Positions 8,181 through 16,765 of a DNA stretch of 64,000 nucleotides are shown here, piece after piece. Under the pieces are notes generated by a model. That model was not told the DNA's origin. It saw only the letters and a list, made by a program, of their open reading frames with translations, and ran no database searches. The translations under genes were made by a program, and so were the position numbers. Numbering within the stretch: position 1 is the stretch's first letter; the number at the start of each line of letters is the position of its first letter. This DNA comes from Acidiphilium sp. Its GTDB lineage: Bacteria > Pseudomonadota > Alphaproteobacteria > Acetobacterales > Acetobacteraceae. The stretch is from the NCBI GenBank assembly GCA_028688905.1, contig JAQTXH010000004.1, positions 197,636 to 261,635 of the forward strand. Reading direction: 5' to 3'.

Positions 8181-8207
8181 ACCTGCCAAGTGAGGCAGGT
8201 TTTTTTG
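8181..8207 (+). terminator. Intrinsic terminator-like hairpin, T-run on plus strand
   Basis: ACCTGCC (8181-8187), loop AAGTGA and GGCAGGT (8194-8200) are followed by a run of T. The T-run is on the plus strand, yet no plus-strand gene precedes it: the flanking YbjN and rpmB genes are both on the minus strand. On the minus strand the downstream tract TTCATTGTTTG is a weaker T-tract, so it may still end the rpmB transcript. Confidence 0.6.
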
Positions 8208-8233
8208 TGATGCCGGCCGTGAAATTGTCGGGT

Positions 8234-8536
8234 TCAGGCTGATTTCGCCTCACGCTTCGCCGCCGCCTTGACGACCCGGCGCTTCAAAGTCAGCGCTTCG
8301 GCGGTCAACTTGCGGTTCGGCGTGGTGAGCAAAAACGCATCCAGCCCGCCCTTGTGCTCGATCGTGGAGAGGCCGCGCGGGGTCACCCGCAGCCGGACCG
8401 AATGGCCCAGAGCCTCGGATTGCACCGAACTATCCTGCAAATTCGGCAGAAACCGCCGGCGCGACTTGTTGTTCGCATGGCTGACATTGTTGCCGGTAAG
8501 CACGCTCTTGCCAGTGATTTCGCAGCGACGGGTCAT
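8234..8536 (-). CDS. rpmB: 50S ribosomal protein L28 (bL28)
   Basis: A 100-residue structural protein of the large ribosomal subunit. The N-terminus [27 protein letters not shown] is characteristic of L28, including the C-x-x-T/S-G-K segment and HANNKS. The basic tail [19 protein letters not shown] is typical of alphaproteobacterial L28. The start at 8536 was chosen because L28 begins at MTRRC; an earlier in-frame start adds 11 residues with no family support. Apparently monocistronic, followed by the hairpin at 8181-8207. Confidence 0.97.
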   Translation of the reverse strand: MTRRCEITGKSVLTGNNVSHANNKSRRRFLPNLQDSSVQSEALGHSVRLRVTPRGLSTIEHKGGLDAFLLTTPNRKLTAEALTLKRRVVKAAAKREAKSA

Positions 8537-8739
8537 AACGAAAGCCTCGATCCAGAGAACCCGGCTCACGCCAGGTTGATGACAGATAATAAAACTTTAA
8601 CCGCGCCACGGACCCCGTGGAACGGTGCTGGATCGCTATATCGCCAAAACCGCCGCACGGGTCAAGCACCCCACCGGCATCGAACCACCTGCCGATGCGT
8701 GGTACCCTTGCCGCTCAACCCTCACCACAGGAGTTGTGC

Positions 8740-10869
8740 ATGACACATCACCCACTGCCGGACCCGATGGACGACAAGAATTTCCCGGTCGCGGCCGATG
8801 CCACCCGCGCCGAAGACCGGCCCTATACGTTGAAATCCGACGATTGTTTTGCGATTTTCGGCGTCAATGGCGACATGACCGCCGGCAGCGAAGGGGTCTA
8901 TTACCATGACACCCGCCATCTCTCGCGCCTTGCCATTACCCTCAACGGCACCCGGCCGCGCCTGCTGAGCGGGGCGATCAGCGCCGACAACGCGACCCTG
9001 GTGTGCGATCTCGCGGCGCGCGCGCCAGAAGGCAAGACTGACATGGGCGATGATGCCAATGAAATTTCGCTCCGCCGCGAAACCTTTCTCTGGCATGGCA
9101 CACGCCACGACGCGCTCACCCTCGGCAACTGGTCGCTCACGCCACAGACCATGGGCCTCGCGATCAATTTCGCGTCCGACTTCGCAGATCTGTTCGAGAT
9201 CCGCGGCACAACCCGCACGCAGCACGGCACGCAGGAGACCCCGAACACCACCGCCCACGGTGCCACCCTGGCCTGTCGCGGCCTCGATGGCGTGCGCCGC
9301 TGGACCCGGCTGGAGTTCGACTCGAAACCCGACCGGGTCGAACCCGATGCCGCGCACTACCGGGTCCGTCTGACGCCGGGTGCAACCTTCCGAATCACCA
9401 TCGCCATCCAATGCGGTGCCGATGCCGACCAGGCGCGGATCGAACCCTTCCGCACCGCCCGCAATGCCGCCGGTCGCGGCCGGCACGCTCTGCGGGGCGA
9501 AGCCGCCACGCTGATCACCAGCAACACCTTGGTCAACGCTGCCCTGATGCGCGCGTGCGACGATCTGATCATGCTGACCACCGCAACCGACTACGGCCCT
9601 TACCCCTACGCCGGCGTGCCATGGTTTTCCACCGCGTTCGGTCGCGACGCGATCATCACCGCATTACAGGTGCTCTGGCTCGCCCCCGGCCTCGCGCGCG
9701 GCGTTCTCGGCTTTCTCGCGGCCAACCAGGCCACCACGACCGATCCCGCCGCCGATGCCGAACCCGGTAAAATTCTCCATGAATTCCGCGACGGTGAAAT
9801 GGCACGGCTCGGCGAGGTGCCGTTTCGCCGCTATTACGGCTCGGTCGATGCCACGCCGCTGTTCGTGATGCTCGCCGGTGCCTATCACGACCGCACCGGC
9901 GACACCGCGTTCATCCATGGCATCTGGCCGAACATCGAGGCTGCCCTGGGCTGGATCGACGGATCTGGGGACGAAGACGGCGACGGATTCGTCGAATACG
10001 GCCGCAAGACCGGCCACGGCCTCGCCAACCAGGGTTGGAAGGACAGCCAGGATTCGATTTTTCATGCCGATGGCACCCTGGCGGCCGGCCCGATCGCGTT
10101 GTGCGAGGTGCAGGGCTACGTCTATGCCGCCAAAATCGCCGCCGCTGGCCTCGCCGCCGCGCTCGGCAAGCCGGATCGTGCCGCCGCCCTGACCGCCCAG
10201 GCCGCCGCATTGCGCCAGAAATTCGACGCTGCCTTCTGGGACCCGGCGCAAAATTTCTACAGCCTCGCGCTCGACGGTGCCAAACGACCCTGCCGGGTTC
10301 TCACCTCGAACGCCGGGCACGCGCTGTTCACCGGTATTGCCTTGCCCGACCGTGCGAACGCCGTCGCCGACCGGCTGATGGGTGAGGGTTTCTTCTCGGG
10401 CTGGGGCATCCGCACCCTGGCGCGCGGCGAGGTCAGGTTCAACCCGATGTCCTATCATAACGGCTCGGTCTGGCCGCACGACAACGCCCTGATCGGCCTC
10501 GGTCTGGCCCGCTACGGCCGCCACGCCGACGCCGCCCGCCTGTTCGATGCGATGCTCGCCACCGCCACCTGGGCCGAGCGTTACCGACTGCCCGAGTTGT
10601 TCTGCGGCTTTCCGCGCAAGCCGGGCCACGCGCCCACTGCCTACCCGGTCGCCTGCGCGCCGCAGGCCTGGGCGGCGGCGACCTTGCCAGCCCTGCTCAA
10701 TGCCTGCCTCGATCTCACGATCGACCCGGTCACCGGCAGCGCGATCGCCGGCACCCCGGTCCTGCCCACAGGCATCGATCATCTCAGGGTCGAAAACCTC
10801 GCCATCGCGGGTCAGCGCGTCGCGCTGTCGTTTGCCAGGGGTGCGGATGGCGGTATCACGTCGGGTTGA
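8740..10869 (+). CDS. Amylo-alpha-1,6-glucosidase / glycogen debranching enzyme-type protein
   Basis: A 709-residue cytoplasmic glucan hydrolase. The N-terminal domain (about 1-260) has the GDE_N look: YTLKSDDCFAIFGVNGDMTAG and GVYYHDTRHLSRL. The C-terminal (alpha/alpha)6 domain has GVPWFSTAFGRDAIITALQ, QGWKDSQDSIFHADG and SVWPHDNALIG, typical of the amylo-1,6-glucosidase superfamily. It should remove branch stubs or trim glucan chains and would complement GlgX in the operon 10 kb to the right. The start at 8740 has an AGGAG ribosome binding site, and upstream in-frame starts are not supported. Its 3' end overlaps the convergent MFS gene by 58 bases. No signal peptide is seen. Confidence 0.87.
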   Translation: MTHHPLPDPMDDKNFPVAADATRAEDRPYTLKSDDCFAIFGVNGDMTAGSEGVYYHDTRHLSRLAITLNGTRPRLLSGAISADNATLVCDLAARAPEGKTDMGDDANEISLRRETFLWHGTRHDALTLGNWSLTPQTMGLAINFASDFADLFEIRGTTRTQHGTQETPNTTAHGATLACRGLDGVRRWTRLEFDSKPDRVEPDAAHYRVRLTPGATFRITIAIQCGADADQARIEPFRTARNAAGRGRHALRGEAATLITSNTLVNAALMRACDDLIMLTTATDYGPYPYAGVPWFSTAFGRDAIITALQVLWLAPGLARGVLGFLAANQATTTDPAADAEPGKILHEFRDGEMARLGEVPFRRYYGSVDATPLFVMLAGAYHDRTGDTAFIHGIWPNIEAALGWIDGSGDEDGDGFVEYGRKTGHGLANQGWKDSQDSIFHADGTLAAGPIALCEVQGYVYAAKIAAAGLAAALGKPDRAAALTAQAAALRQKFDAAFWDPAQNFYSLALDGAKRPCRVLTSNAGHALFTGIALPDRANAVADRLMGEGFFSGWGIRTLARGEVRFNPMSYHNGSVWPHDNALIGLGLARYGRHADAARLFDAMLATATWAERYRLPELFCGFPRKPGHAPTAYPVACAPQAWAAATLPALLNACLDLTIDPVTGSAIAGTPVLPTGIDHLRVENLAIAGQRVALSFARGADGGITSG

Positions 10870-12074
10870 TCCGGTTCGGTCTCTGGTTCGGTTTCTGGCA
10901 TCAGAAACCACACCAAAATCGTCGCGATCAGCCCTGCCGCCGCCAGTGCGAAAAACGCCGCGTGATCGCCGATCCGGCTCGAAATCGCCCCCGCCGCCGC
11001 CGTGCTCACCGTCGCCCCCAGCCCGACCGCCAGCCCGATCGCCCCCATGATCAAATTGAAATGCCCGCGCTCACGCGCGATGTCCGCCGCGATCAAGGGC
11101 AGCAGCACCCCGATCACCGCGGCACTGATCCCATCGAGCGTCTGGATCAGCACCACCGGCACCGGGGCCGAAATTAGCCCGAACAGCGCCCCGCGGATCG
11201 GCTCGGCACCAAACCCCAGCAGCAGCACCACCCGCCGGCCATAGCGCTGCGCCGCTCGCCCAACCCAGGGCGATATCAGGGCCACTACCATCTGCGGCGC
11301 GACAATGCAGGCCGCGATCACCAGGTTCGCGATATTGCCCGCCTTTGCCGCAAGTTCGCTGCCAACAAAGGGCAGCATCGCGGCATCGGCCATCTGAAAC
11401 ATCACGATGCACGCCATGAACGCCAGCAGTCGCCGATCGAGAAACAACACCCGCAGGTCTGCAAACGTGCTGCGATGCGGTCGTGCAACCTCGATCCGGG
11501 CGCGCACCACCCGGCGTGATTCGATGCGTGATAACGCGAACAACGAGGGCGCGCCGAGCAGTGCGGTCAGCCAGAACACCGAACCCGGCGCGAAATAATA
11601 GCCGCACCCGCCCATCACCGCCGCGGCCACGCCATTGCCGAGCGAGGCGTAACGGGCATTCCGCCCCAATCGTTCGCCGAGCGCGGCACTGCTGACCATG
11701 GCGATCGTCACCGCCGCAATCGCCGGGTTGAGCATGCAACTGGCAAATCCGTGCATCACCTCTGCCAGGCCGACGCCGAAATGGGTCGGCATCAGCACGA
11801 ACAGCAGGGCGCTCGCGGTGATCGCGCCGATCGCCAGCGCCGCCGCCAGCCGCTTGCTCGGCATCCAGTCGACCAGCGCGCCCGCCGGCAACTGGCTGGC
11901 CATCGCGACCAGGGTGCCGAGCGAGAGCACACTGCCGATCGCAATGTCGGTCCAGCGTTGGGTGGTCAGATAGATCGCGATGAATGGGCCGAATCCGGTC
12001 TGCACGTCGGCCACGAAAAAATTCAGCCAATCCAGCCCTTGCAGGCTGCGTTTCGACCCTTGGCTCTCGCTCAA
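10812..12074 (-). CDS. MFS transporter
   Basis: A 420-residue inner-membrane protein with about 12 hydrophobic segments. The first begins at LDWLNFFVADVQTGFGPFIAIY, and the cytoplasmic loop between helices 2 and 3 reads GALVDWMPSKRLAA, a form of the MFS G-x-x-x-D-x-x-x-x-R/K motif. A second conserved loop, SPWVGRAAQRYGRR, lies in the C-terminal half. Substrate unknown. The start appears to be TTG at 12074, overlapping the stop of the PRC-barrel gene as TTGA; no ATG is available close enough to keep the first helix. Co-transcribed with the PRC-barrel gene. The 3' end overlaps the debranching enzyme gene on the other strand. Confidence 0.85.
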   Translation of the reverse strand: MSESQGSKRSLQGLDWLNFFVADVQTGFGPFIAIYLTTQRWTDIAIGSVLSLGTLVAMASQLPAGALVDWMPSKRLAAALAIGAITASALLFVLMPTHFGVGLAEVMHGFASCMLNPAIAAVTIAMVSSAALGERLGRNARYASLGNGVAAAVMGGCGYYFAPGSVFWLTALLGAPSLFALSRIESRRVVRARIEVARPHRSTFADLRVLFLDRRLLAFMACIVMFQMADAAMLPFVGSELAAKAGNIANLVIAACIVAPQMVVALISPWVGRAAQRYGRRVVLLLGFGAEPIRGALFGLISAPVPVVLIQTLDGISAAVIGVLLPLIAADIARERGHFNLIMGAIGLAVGLGATVSTAAAGAISSRIGDHAAFFALAAAGLIATILVWFLMPETEPETEPDQPDVIPPSAPLANDSATR

Positions 12075-12595
12075 GGTGCGGCTTTGGCGTCAGGCTTGGC
12101 CGCGTCGGACTTGATCGGCTCCAGCTGCGGCGGTTTGGGGGTTTTCGCGACCGCGACCGGCACCGAGGCCGCACCCGATTTATATTCCGGCAGCGCCTTC
12201 AGCTTGGCGGCATCAAGGGTGACCACAACCGCGATCTGACCCTTCACTACGGAAAAATGCAGAACATCCCAGGCTATTGCGATATTGCGGTCGCCCAGAC
12301 CGAGAAATCCAGCGAATTCGACCACCGCCGCCTTGGGCTTGCCGGCCTGATCGATCAGCACGTTCACCACATGGCCGATCACCGCCCCCTTCATGTCCAT
12401 TACCGGCTGCCCCAGCAGCCCTTCGGCACGGACCTTCGGCAAATGCTCAAGCGTGGGTGGTTTCGGCTGGGGCGGCAGCACGACAGATGGGGGTGGCGGC
12501 AATTGTGCCGACGGACTCGCGCCGTACGGCGTTTGCGCCGCCGCTGCCGTGGGCAGACCTGCCAGCATCGTCAGGATCAAACCTTTATTCCGCAT
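12071..12595 (-). CDS. Exported PRC-barrel domain protein
   Basis: A 174-residue protein with a signal peptide (MRNKGLILTMLAGLPTAAAA, cleavage near residue 20). A proline-rich linker of about 30 residues follows, then a PRC-barrel domain (about 60-150) with GQPVMDMKGAVIGHVVNVLID and AVVEFAGFLGLGDRNIAI. The acidic-basic tail is alanine- and lysine-rich. PRC-barrel proteins in the alphaproteobacterial periplasm are common and poorly defined. It precedes and overlaps the MFS gene, so the pair forms an operon. The function of the pair is not known. Confidence 0.8.
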   Translation of the reverse strand: MRNKGLILTMLAGLPTAAAAQTPYGASPSAQLPPPPSVVLPPQPKPPTLEHLPKVRAEGLLGQPVMDMKGAVIGHVVNVLIDQAGKPKAAVVEFAGFLGLGDRNIAIAWDVLHFSVVKGQIAVVVTLDAAKLKALPEYKSGAASVPVAVAKTPKPPQLEPIKSDAAKPDAKAAP

Positions 12596-12839
12596 AGATC
12601 ATCATATGGGTCATCCCGTGATCAGTTTGCGGGTTCATCCCCCTCATCGGCAATGAATTCAGCCCCCATGTGGCCAGACCGAACCCGGTTTCCAACCCTT
12701 GCCCGGCCAGAATCGTTAAGTCACGAGATCCGCGATAATCATCAGATCGAGCGTGAAATTTAATGATGTTGTAACTTAATCGCTGCATTGTCTTGGCTAT
12801 GAGACACCCCCATCGCGACCCTGTCTGCGGGACGACCCG

Positions 12840-13589
12840 ATGAAGCCGAGCCTTAAATCGACCTTTGGGGCAATGTTCGACAGTCTGGGCTATCATCTTA
12901 TTGCGAACGAGCGGATGGCCACAGCCGATGCCGCAACGCATCTCGCGACCCTGTTTGCAACCCTCAGGATCGATCTGGTCGTTGATATTGGTGCCGACTC
13001 CGGCCAGTTCGGGCGCTTTCTGCGTGACGATGTCGGCTATTCCGGGCGGATCGCCTCGTTCGAGGCGGTGCCGGCCAACTTTACCGTCCTGAAAGCCCAG
13101 GCCGGACCCGATGAATTATGGGATGTCGAACACACCGCCCTTGGCGCGACCGGGGGCGAACTGCCGCTTAACGTGATCGAGTTACAAAGCGTGCGTGCCG
13201 TAGCCTCGGTGGTTCCCACTACGCTCGGTCGATTCAGCCGCCAGACAGCGCGGGTCCGGCGTGAAACCGTGCCGGTGCGCACGCTTGATGAAGCGTTGTC
13301 GCATCTGCTCGTCCGCCACGGTGCCAACCGCGTTTTCCTGAAGCTCAATGCCAGGTTTCGCGATCGGGATGTTTTGAAGGGTGCTGAAAAATCCCTTGGC
13401 AAAATTGCTGCTCTGCAAACCGAATTGAGCACGACCCGCAAATCGGAGGGTATGCCGCACTATCTTGCCATGCTGTCCTATTTCGAGGCCAAGCACTTTT
13501 CACCCAGCCGGTTTTTCCCGATCCCGCCGCACACGGCCGCCGCACCCAACGGCTTCGAATGCTGCATGGTCAACGCCGCCTATGTGTAA
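12840..13589 (+). CDS. FkbM-family methyltransferase, atypical active-site motif
   Basis: A 249-residue SAM-dependent methyltransferase-like protein. The SAM-binding loop is VVDIGADSGQFGRFL, followed by the acidic strand end SFEAVPANF and the FkbM C-terminal pattern RVFLKLNARFRDRDVLKGAE. In most FkbM proteins the last block reads like FLKIDTEGxE/D; here the Asp and the Gly-Glu are replaced (KLNARFRDRD), so activity or target may differ. Family members methylate sugars or polyketides. It stands alone, convergent to rlmN with only seven bases between stops. The long AT-rich leader on its left contains no gene. Confidence 0.75.
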   Translation: MKPSLKSTFGAMFDSLGYHLIANERMATADAATHLATLFATLRIDLVVDIGADSGQFGRFLRDDVGYSGRIASFEAVPANFTVLKAQAGPDELWDVEHTALGATGGELPLNVIELQSVRAVASVVPTTLGRFSRQTARVRRETVPVRTLDEALSHLLVRHGANRVFLKLNARFRDRDVLKGAEKSLGKIAALQTELSTTRKSEGMPHYLAMLSYFEAKHFSPSRFFPIPPHTAAAPNGFECCMVNAAYV

Positions 13590-13596
13590 TGCCGGT

Positions 13597-14757
13597 CTAT
13601 GCCGCGGGTGCCATGGCGGATTTCAACTGGCCGCACGCTGCCAGAATGTCCCGCCCGCGCGGGGTACGCACCGGTGCGGCGTAGCCGGCGTTCATCACGA
13701 TAGCGGCAAACCGATGGATCGCGTTGCCGCTCGATGTCGCATAGGTCGAACCCGGCCAGGGATTGAACGGGATCAGGTTGACCTTGGCCGGAATGCCGGC
13801 GATCAGCCGCACCAGTTCGCGCGCGTCGGCCTCGCTGTCGTTGATCCCCTTGAGCATGACGTATTCAAAAGTGATCCGCCGCGCGTTCGATGCCGCCGGA
13901 TAGCGCCGGCACGCCGCGATCAACTCGGCGATGTTATACTTGCGGTTCAGCGGTACGATCACGTCGCGCACCTCGTCACGCACCGCATGGAGCGACACCG
14001 CCAGATTGACCCCGAGTTCCGTGCCGCACCGGTCCATCATCGGCACCACGCCGGAGGTCGAAAGCGTAATCCGCCGGCGCGACAGGCCGATGCCTTCGCC
14101 ATCCATGATGATCTTCATAGCGGTCGCGACATTTTTGTAATTATACAGCGGTTCACCCATGCCCATCATCACGATGGTCGAAAGCAGGCGCGGCGTATCG
14201 CCCTTCGGGCTTGGCCATTCGCCATAGGCATCGCGCATCGCCATGAACTGCCCGACGATTTCCGCCGCCGAAAGGTTGCGGGTCAAGCGTTGCGTGCCGG
14301 TATGGCAGAATCGGCACGACAGCGTGCATCCGACCTGCGAGGATATGCAGACCGCCCCCCGATCCTCGGTCACGTCCGGAATATAAACCGTCTCGACCGT
14401 CTCGTTATCACGAAACCGGAACAACATTTTACGGGTATCGTCGCTACTCAACTGGTCTGCCGCCACGCCAGGCCGGCCGATCACGAAATGGTCGGCGAGT
14501 TTTTCCCGCAACGGCTTGGCGATATTCGCCATCGCGGCAAAATCGGTCACCCCCTGATGATAAATCCAGTGCCACAACTGCTTGGCCCGAAACGCAGCCT
14601 CGCCGATCGAGGCGACCGCTTCGCCAAGTTCCGCGCGCGACATACCGACCAGATCGCGCCTTCCGTCGGCCAACAGGGCGGGCGGTGGCGCGAACAGGGC
14701 AGCCTTGGCCAGAATGCGCGTGCGCTCAGCCTCGTCGAGATCGAGCGTGGCCGACAT
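13597..14757 (-). CDS. rlmN: Dual-specificity 23S rRNA A2503 / tRNA A37 C2-methyltransferase
   Basis: A 386-residue radical-SAM enzyme that methylates C2 of adenosine 2503 in 23S rRNA and of adenosine 37 in some tRNAs. The radical-SAM cysteines are C144, C148 and C151 in [12 protein letters not shown]. Other family blocks are [17 protein letters not shown]-like [24 protein letters not shown] and the C-terminal catalytic cysteine in [10 protein letters not shown]. Length agrees with the family. It starts three bases after the stop of the IalB-like gene, so the two are likely co-transcribed. Confidence 0.96.
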   Translation of the reverse strand: MSATLDLDEAERTRILAKAALFAPPPALLADGRRDLVGMSRAELGEAVASIGEAAFRAKQLWHWIYHQGVTDFAAMANIAKPLREKLADHFVIGRPGVAADQLSSDDTRKMLFRFRDNETVETVYIPDVTEDRGAVCISSQVGCTLSCRFCHTGTQRLTRNLSAAEIVGQFMAMRDAYGEWPSPKGDTPRLLSTIVMMGMGEPLYNYKNVATAMKIIMDGEGIGLSRRRITLSTSGVVPMMDRCGTELGVNLAVSLHAVRDEVRDVIVPLNRKYNIAELIAACRRYPAASNARRITFEYVMLKGINDSEADARELVRLIAGIPAKVNLIPFNPWPGSTYATSSGNAIHRFAAIVMNAGYAAPVRTPRGRDILAACGQLKSAMAPAA

Positions 14758-14760
14758 GAT

Positions 14761-15282
14761 CTAGCTCTTTTTCAGCGCGGCGGCGGATGGGCAGGCTTTC
14801 TTGATCGCCTTATATGCGTCGGAAAACCCATCGAGTCCAAAACTGTCGGTCACTGGCTTGGCATTGGGCGCGGCGGCGGTCGCGATCACCGAAGAGCCGC
14901 CCAGGAACGCCTGAGTGGTTGCGGCCCCTTTCATCGCGTAGGCCATATTATCCTTGGTAAAAAACTTCAGCGTATTGCCGCCGACCACCAGGGTCACCTT
15001 GGCGTCCTTGGTGTAGGTAATGCCCTGGCTGAGGGAAATCTCATCGCGAAAACTCGCCCGCTCGGTTACCGTCAGCATCGCCGGCGTCGCTTTACTGCCT
15101 TTGGCGACCTTGCTGGTGGTAAACGCGTAGCAAGCCTTGTCCGGCCCTGTGCCATAGGTCGCGGCGGTCCAGGATTTGAACACGCCGAGCGGCTTGGGCG
15201 CATCGGTGGCCGGGGTTTGGGCCGCGAACGCGAGGCACGGTGCGGCAACGGCAAGCAGAACCAGGAGGGGTGCGTGTTTCAT
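14761..15282 (-). CDS. IalB-like (invasion-associated locus B family) exported protein
   Basis: A 173-residue secreted or periplasmic protein with signal peptide MKHAPLLVLLAVAAPCLAFA. The mature part reads like the IalB family: FKSWTAATYG...KACYAFTTSKV near the N-terminus, then a beta-rich body with TVTERASFRDEISL and FFTKDNMAYAMKG. Despite the name, the family is widespread in free-living alphaproteobacteria with no known invasive role; function is undefined. The start at 15282 is chosen because it begins the signal peptide; a frame start 20 codons upstream would run into the next gene. It precedes rlmN by three bases. Confidence 0.75.
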   Translation of the reverse strand: MKHAPLLVLLAVAAPCLAFAAQTPATDAPKPLGVFKSWTAATYGTGPDKACYAFTTSKVAKGSKATPAMLTVTERASFRDEISLSQGITYTKDAKVTLVVGGNTLKFFTKDNMAYAMKGAATTQAFLGGSSVIATAAAPNAKPVTDSFGLDGFSDAYKAIKKACPSAAALKKS

Positions 15283-15319
15283 ACGCCCAGAAATACGCGC
15301 CCCATCGCGCCGCGACAAG

Positions 15320-15562
15320 CTACCTTCCAATCCGAATCCCAATATTCACCTGATGGATCGCGGCATCCACCGCCCGCAGCGCCGCCAGCCGGTGGCCCCC
15401 CTTGTTATGCGTCGCCGCCAGAAGCTGTGATCGTGCCGCCATCAGCGCATTGCGGGCCGCCATCATATGCCCCTGGTAAGCCGTGGCCACCCCACCGATG
15501 GCCCCGCCGGCCAGTAGGGCAGCAGAGAGAATGACGACAATGCGTGTCTTACTGAAAGTCAT
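15320..15562 (-). CDS. Small exported helical protein, hypothetical
   Basis: An 80-residue protein with an N-terminal signal or anchor (SKTRIVVILSAALLAGGAIGG). The remainder is a helical region rich in Ala and His: MMAARNALMAARSQLLAA, then NKGGHRLAALRAVDAAIHQV. The GGHR...A...A..DxAI pattern recurs in many small periplasmic proteins of proteobacteria, but I know of no assigned function. The start at 15562 has an AGGAGAT ribosome binding site; an earlier in-frame start lacks one. It lies 37 bases upstream of the IalB-like gene on the same strand. Confidence 0.65.
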   Translation of the reverse strand: MTFSKTRIVVILSAALLAGGAIGGVATAYQGHMMAARNALMAARSQLLAATHNKGGHRLAALRAVDAAIHQVNIGIRIGR

Positions 15563-15706
15563 GATCGATCTCCTGAGAACCATTAAAGTCACACGTTCGT
15601 TATCCAGGGGAAACGTGGCGCAATCGCGACATCTCGGTAACGAAATGCAAGCAATTCATCGGCATTATCTTGGCAGTCGGTCGCTCTGGTCGTAACCTGC
15701 CCGACT

Positions 15707-15901
15707 ATGAAATCACGTGCCGCCATGCTCATCCTGGCAACGCTTCTGCTCTCGGGCTGCGCCGACAGCACCACCACCTATTACCACAAGCACCCGCGTG
15801 AACTGATGCGCGAAGTGGTCAATTGCGAGAACAATGGCGGTGCGCTCGCCAACACGCCGCCTTGCCGCAAGGCGCTCCGGATCAACGCGCAATTATTTTG
15901 A
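15707..15901 (+). CDS. Small EexN-like lipoprotein
   Basis: A 64-residue protein with a lipoprotein signal: MKSRAAMLILATLLLSGC, lipobox LLSGC with the lipidated Cys at residue 18. The short mature part has TTYYHKHPRELMREVVNC and TPPCRKALRI. The pattern tyr-x-x-x-P-x-x-(10)-C...L.x-x-P-x-C resembles EexN-family lipoproteins, small proteins known from conjugative plasmids as entry-exclusion factors and also found as chromosomal relatives of unknown role. No conjugation gene lies nearby. The 3' end overlaps the convergent dehydrogenase gene by nine bases. Confidence 0.65.
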   Translation: MKSRAAMLILATLLLSGCADSTTTYYHKHPRELMREVVNCENNGGALANTPPCRKALRINAQLF

Positions 15902-16765
15902 CGCCGCAAACCGCGCGATCAGCGACGACGTGTCCCACCGGTTGCCACCCATTGCCTGCACGTCGGCATAGAATTGATCAATCAGCGCGGTCACCGGCAA
16001 CCGCGCCCCGGTCTCGTGGGCCTGTGCGAGACATATCCCCAGGTCTTTGCGCATCCAGTCCACCGCAAAGCCGAAATCGAATGTTTGCGCCGCCATCGTC
16101 TTCCAGCGATTCTCCATCTGCCAGCTCTGAGCGGCCCCCTTGGAAATCGCGCCCATCACCGCTGCCACATCCAACCCCGCCGTCTGGGCGAAATGCAGCC
16201 CTTCCGCCAGACCTTGCACCGTGGCCGCGATACAAATCTGATTGACCATTTTTGCCAGTTGCCCGGCACCGGATGGCCCGATGTGGGTGATATTTGCCCC
16301 GAAACATCCAATCACCGGCTGCGCCCGTGCAAAATCCGCGGCATTGCCACCAATCATCACCGTCAGCCGGCCCGCTTCCGCGCCCGCCTGGCCACCGGAA
16401 ACCGGGGCATCGAGAAAACCGAAGTTTTGTGCCGCCGCCCGCGCCGCCAGTTCGCGCGCCACGGTGGCCGAAGCGGTCGTGTGATCGACGAACAATGCGC
16501 CTTCCGTCATACCGGCAAATGCGCCGTCTTCGCCAATTGTCACCGCGCGTAAATCGTCATCGTTGCCGACGCAGGCAAACACCAGCTCGCACCCTTGGGC
16601 CGCTTCCTTTGGGGTGGATGCGGCACGCCCCGCATGCACCCCGGTCCATGCAGCCGCCTTTGCCGCCGTGCGATTGAATACCGTGACGTCATGCCCGCCA
16701 GCGGCCAGATGCCCCGCCATCGGAAATCCCATCACGCCCAGCCCGATGAACGCCACTTTCGCCAT
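15893..16765 (-). CDS. NAD(P)-dependent beta-hydroxyacid dehydrogenase (3-hydroxyisobutyrate dehydrogenase family)
   Basis: A 290-residue cytoplasmic oxidoreductase. The N-terminal Rossmann fold begins VAFIGLGVMGFPMAGHL. The substrate-binding loop is FLDAPVSGGQAGAEAG and the catalytic lysine helix is GAGQLAKMVNQICIA, where K corresponds to the family's catalytic Lys. The C-terminal helical domain ends normally. Family members oxidise 3-hydroxyisobutyrate, reduce tartronate semialdehyde or act on 6-phosphogluconate-like acids; the sequence alone does not decide between these. It follows the GT4 gene on the same strand after a 100-base gap that shows no feature. Confidence 0.87.
   Translation of the reverse strand: MAKVAFIGLGVMGFPMAGHLAAGGHDVTVFNRTAAKAAAWTGVHAGRAASTPKEAAQGCELVFACVGNDDDLRAVTIGEDGAFAGMTEGALFVDHTTASATVARELAARAAAQNFGFLDAPVSGGQAGAEAGRLTVMIGGNAADFARAQPVIGCFGANITHIGPSGAGQLAKMVNQICIAATVQGLAEGLHFAQTAGLDVAAVMGAISKGAAQSWQMENRWKTMAAQTFDFGFAVDWMRKDLGICLAQAHETGARLPVTALIDQFYADVQAMGGNRWDTSSLIARFAASK

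Noticed and set aside
9664-10911. A 415-codon minus-strand open frame
   Set aside because: Antisense to the debranching-enzyme gene, with Gly/Arg-rich composition and no motif.
11071-12174. A 367-codon minus-strand frame overlapping the MFS gene
   Set aside because: Same strand but a different frame from the MFS and PRC-barrel genes; Arg/Gly-rich, no hydrophobic helices and no motif.
13465-15534. A 689-codon open frame on the plus strand
   Set aside because: It lies antisense to rlmN and the IalB-like gene, has Arg/His/Gln-rich composition typical of antisense reading of high-GC coding DNA, and shows no family motif.
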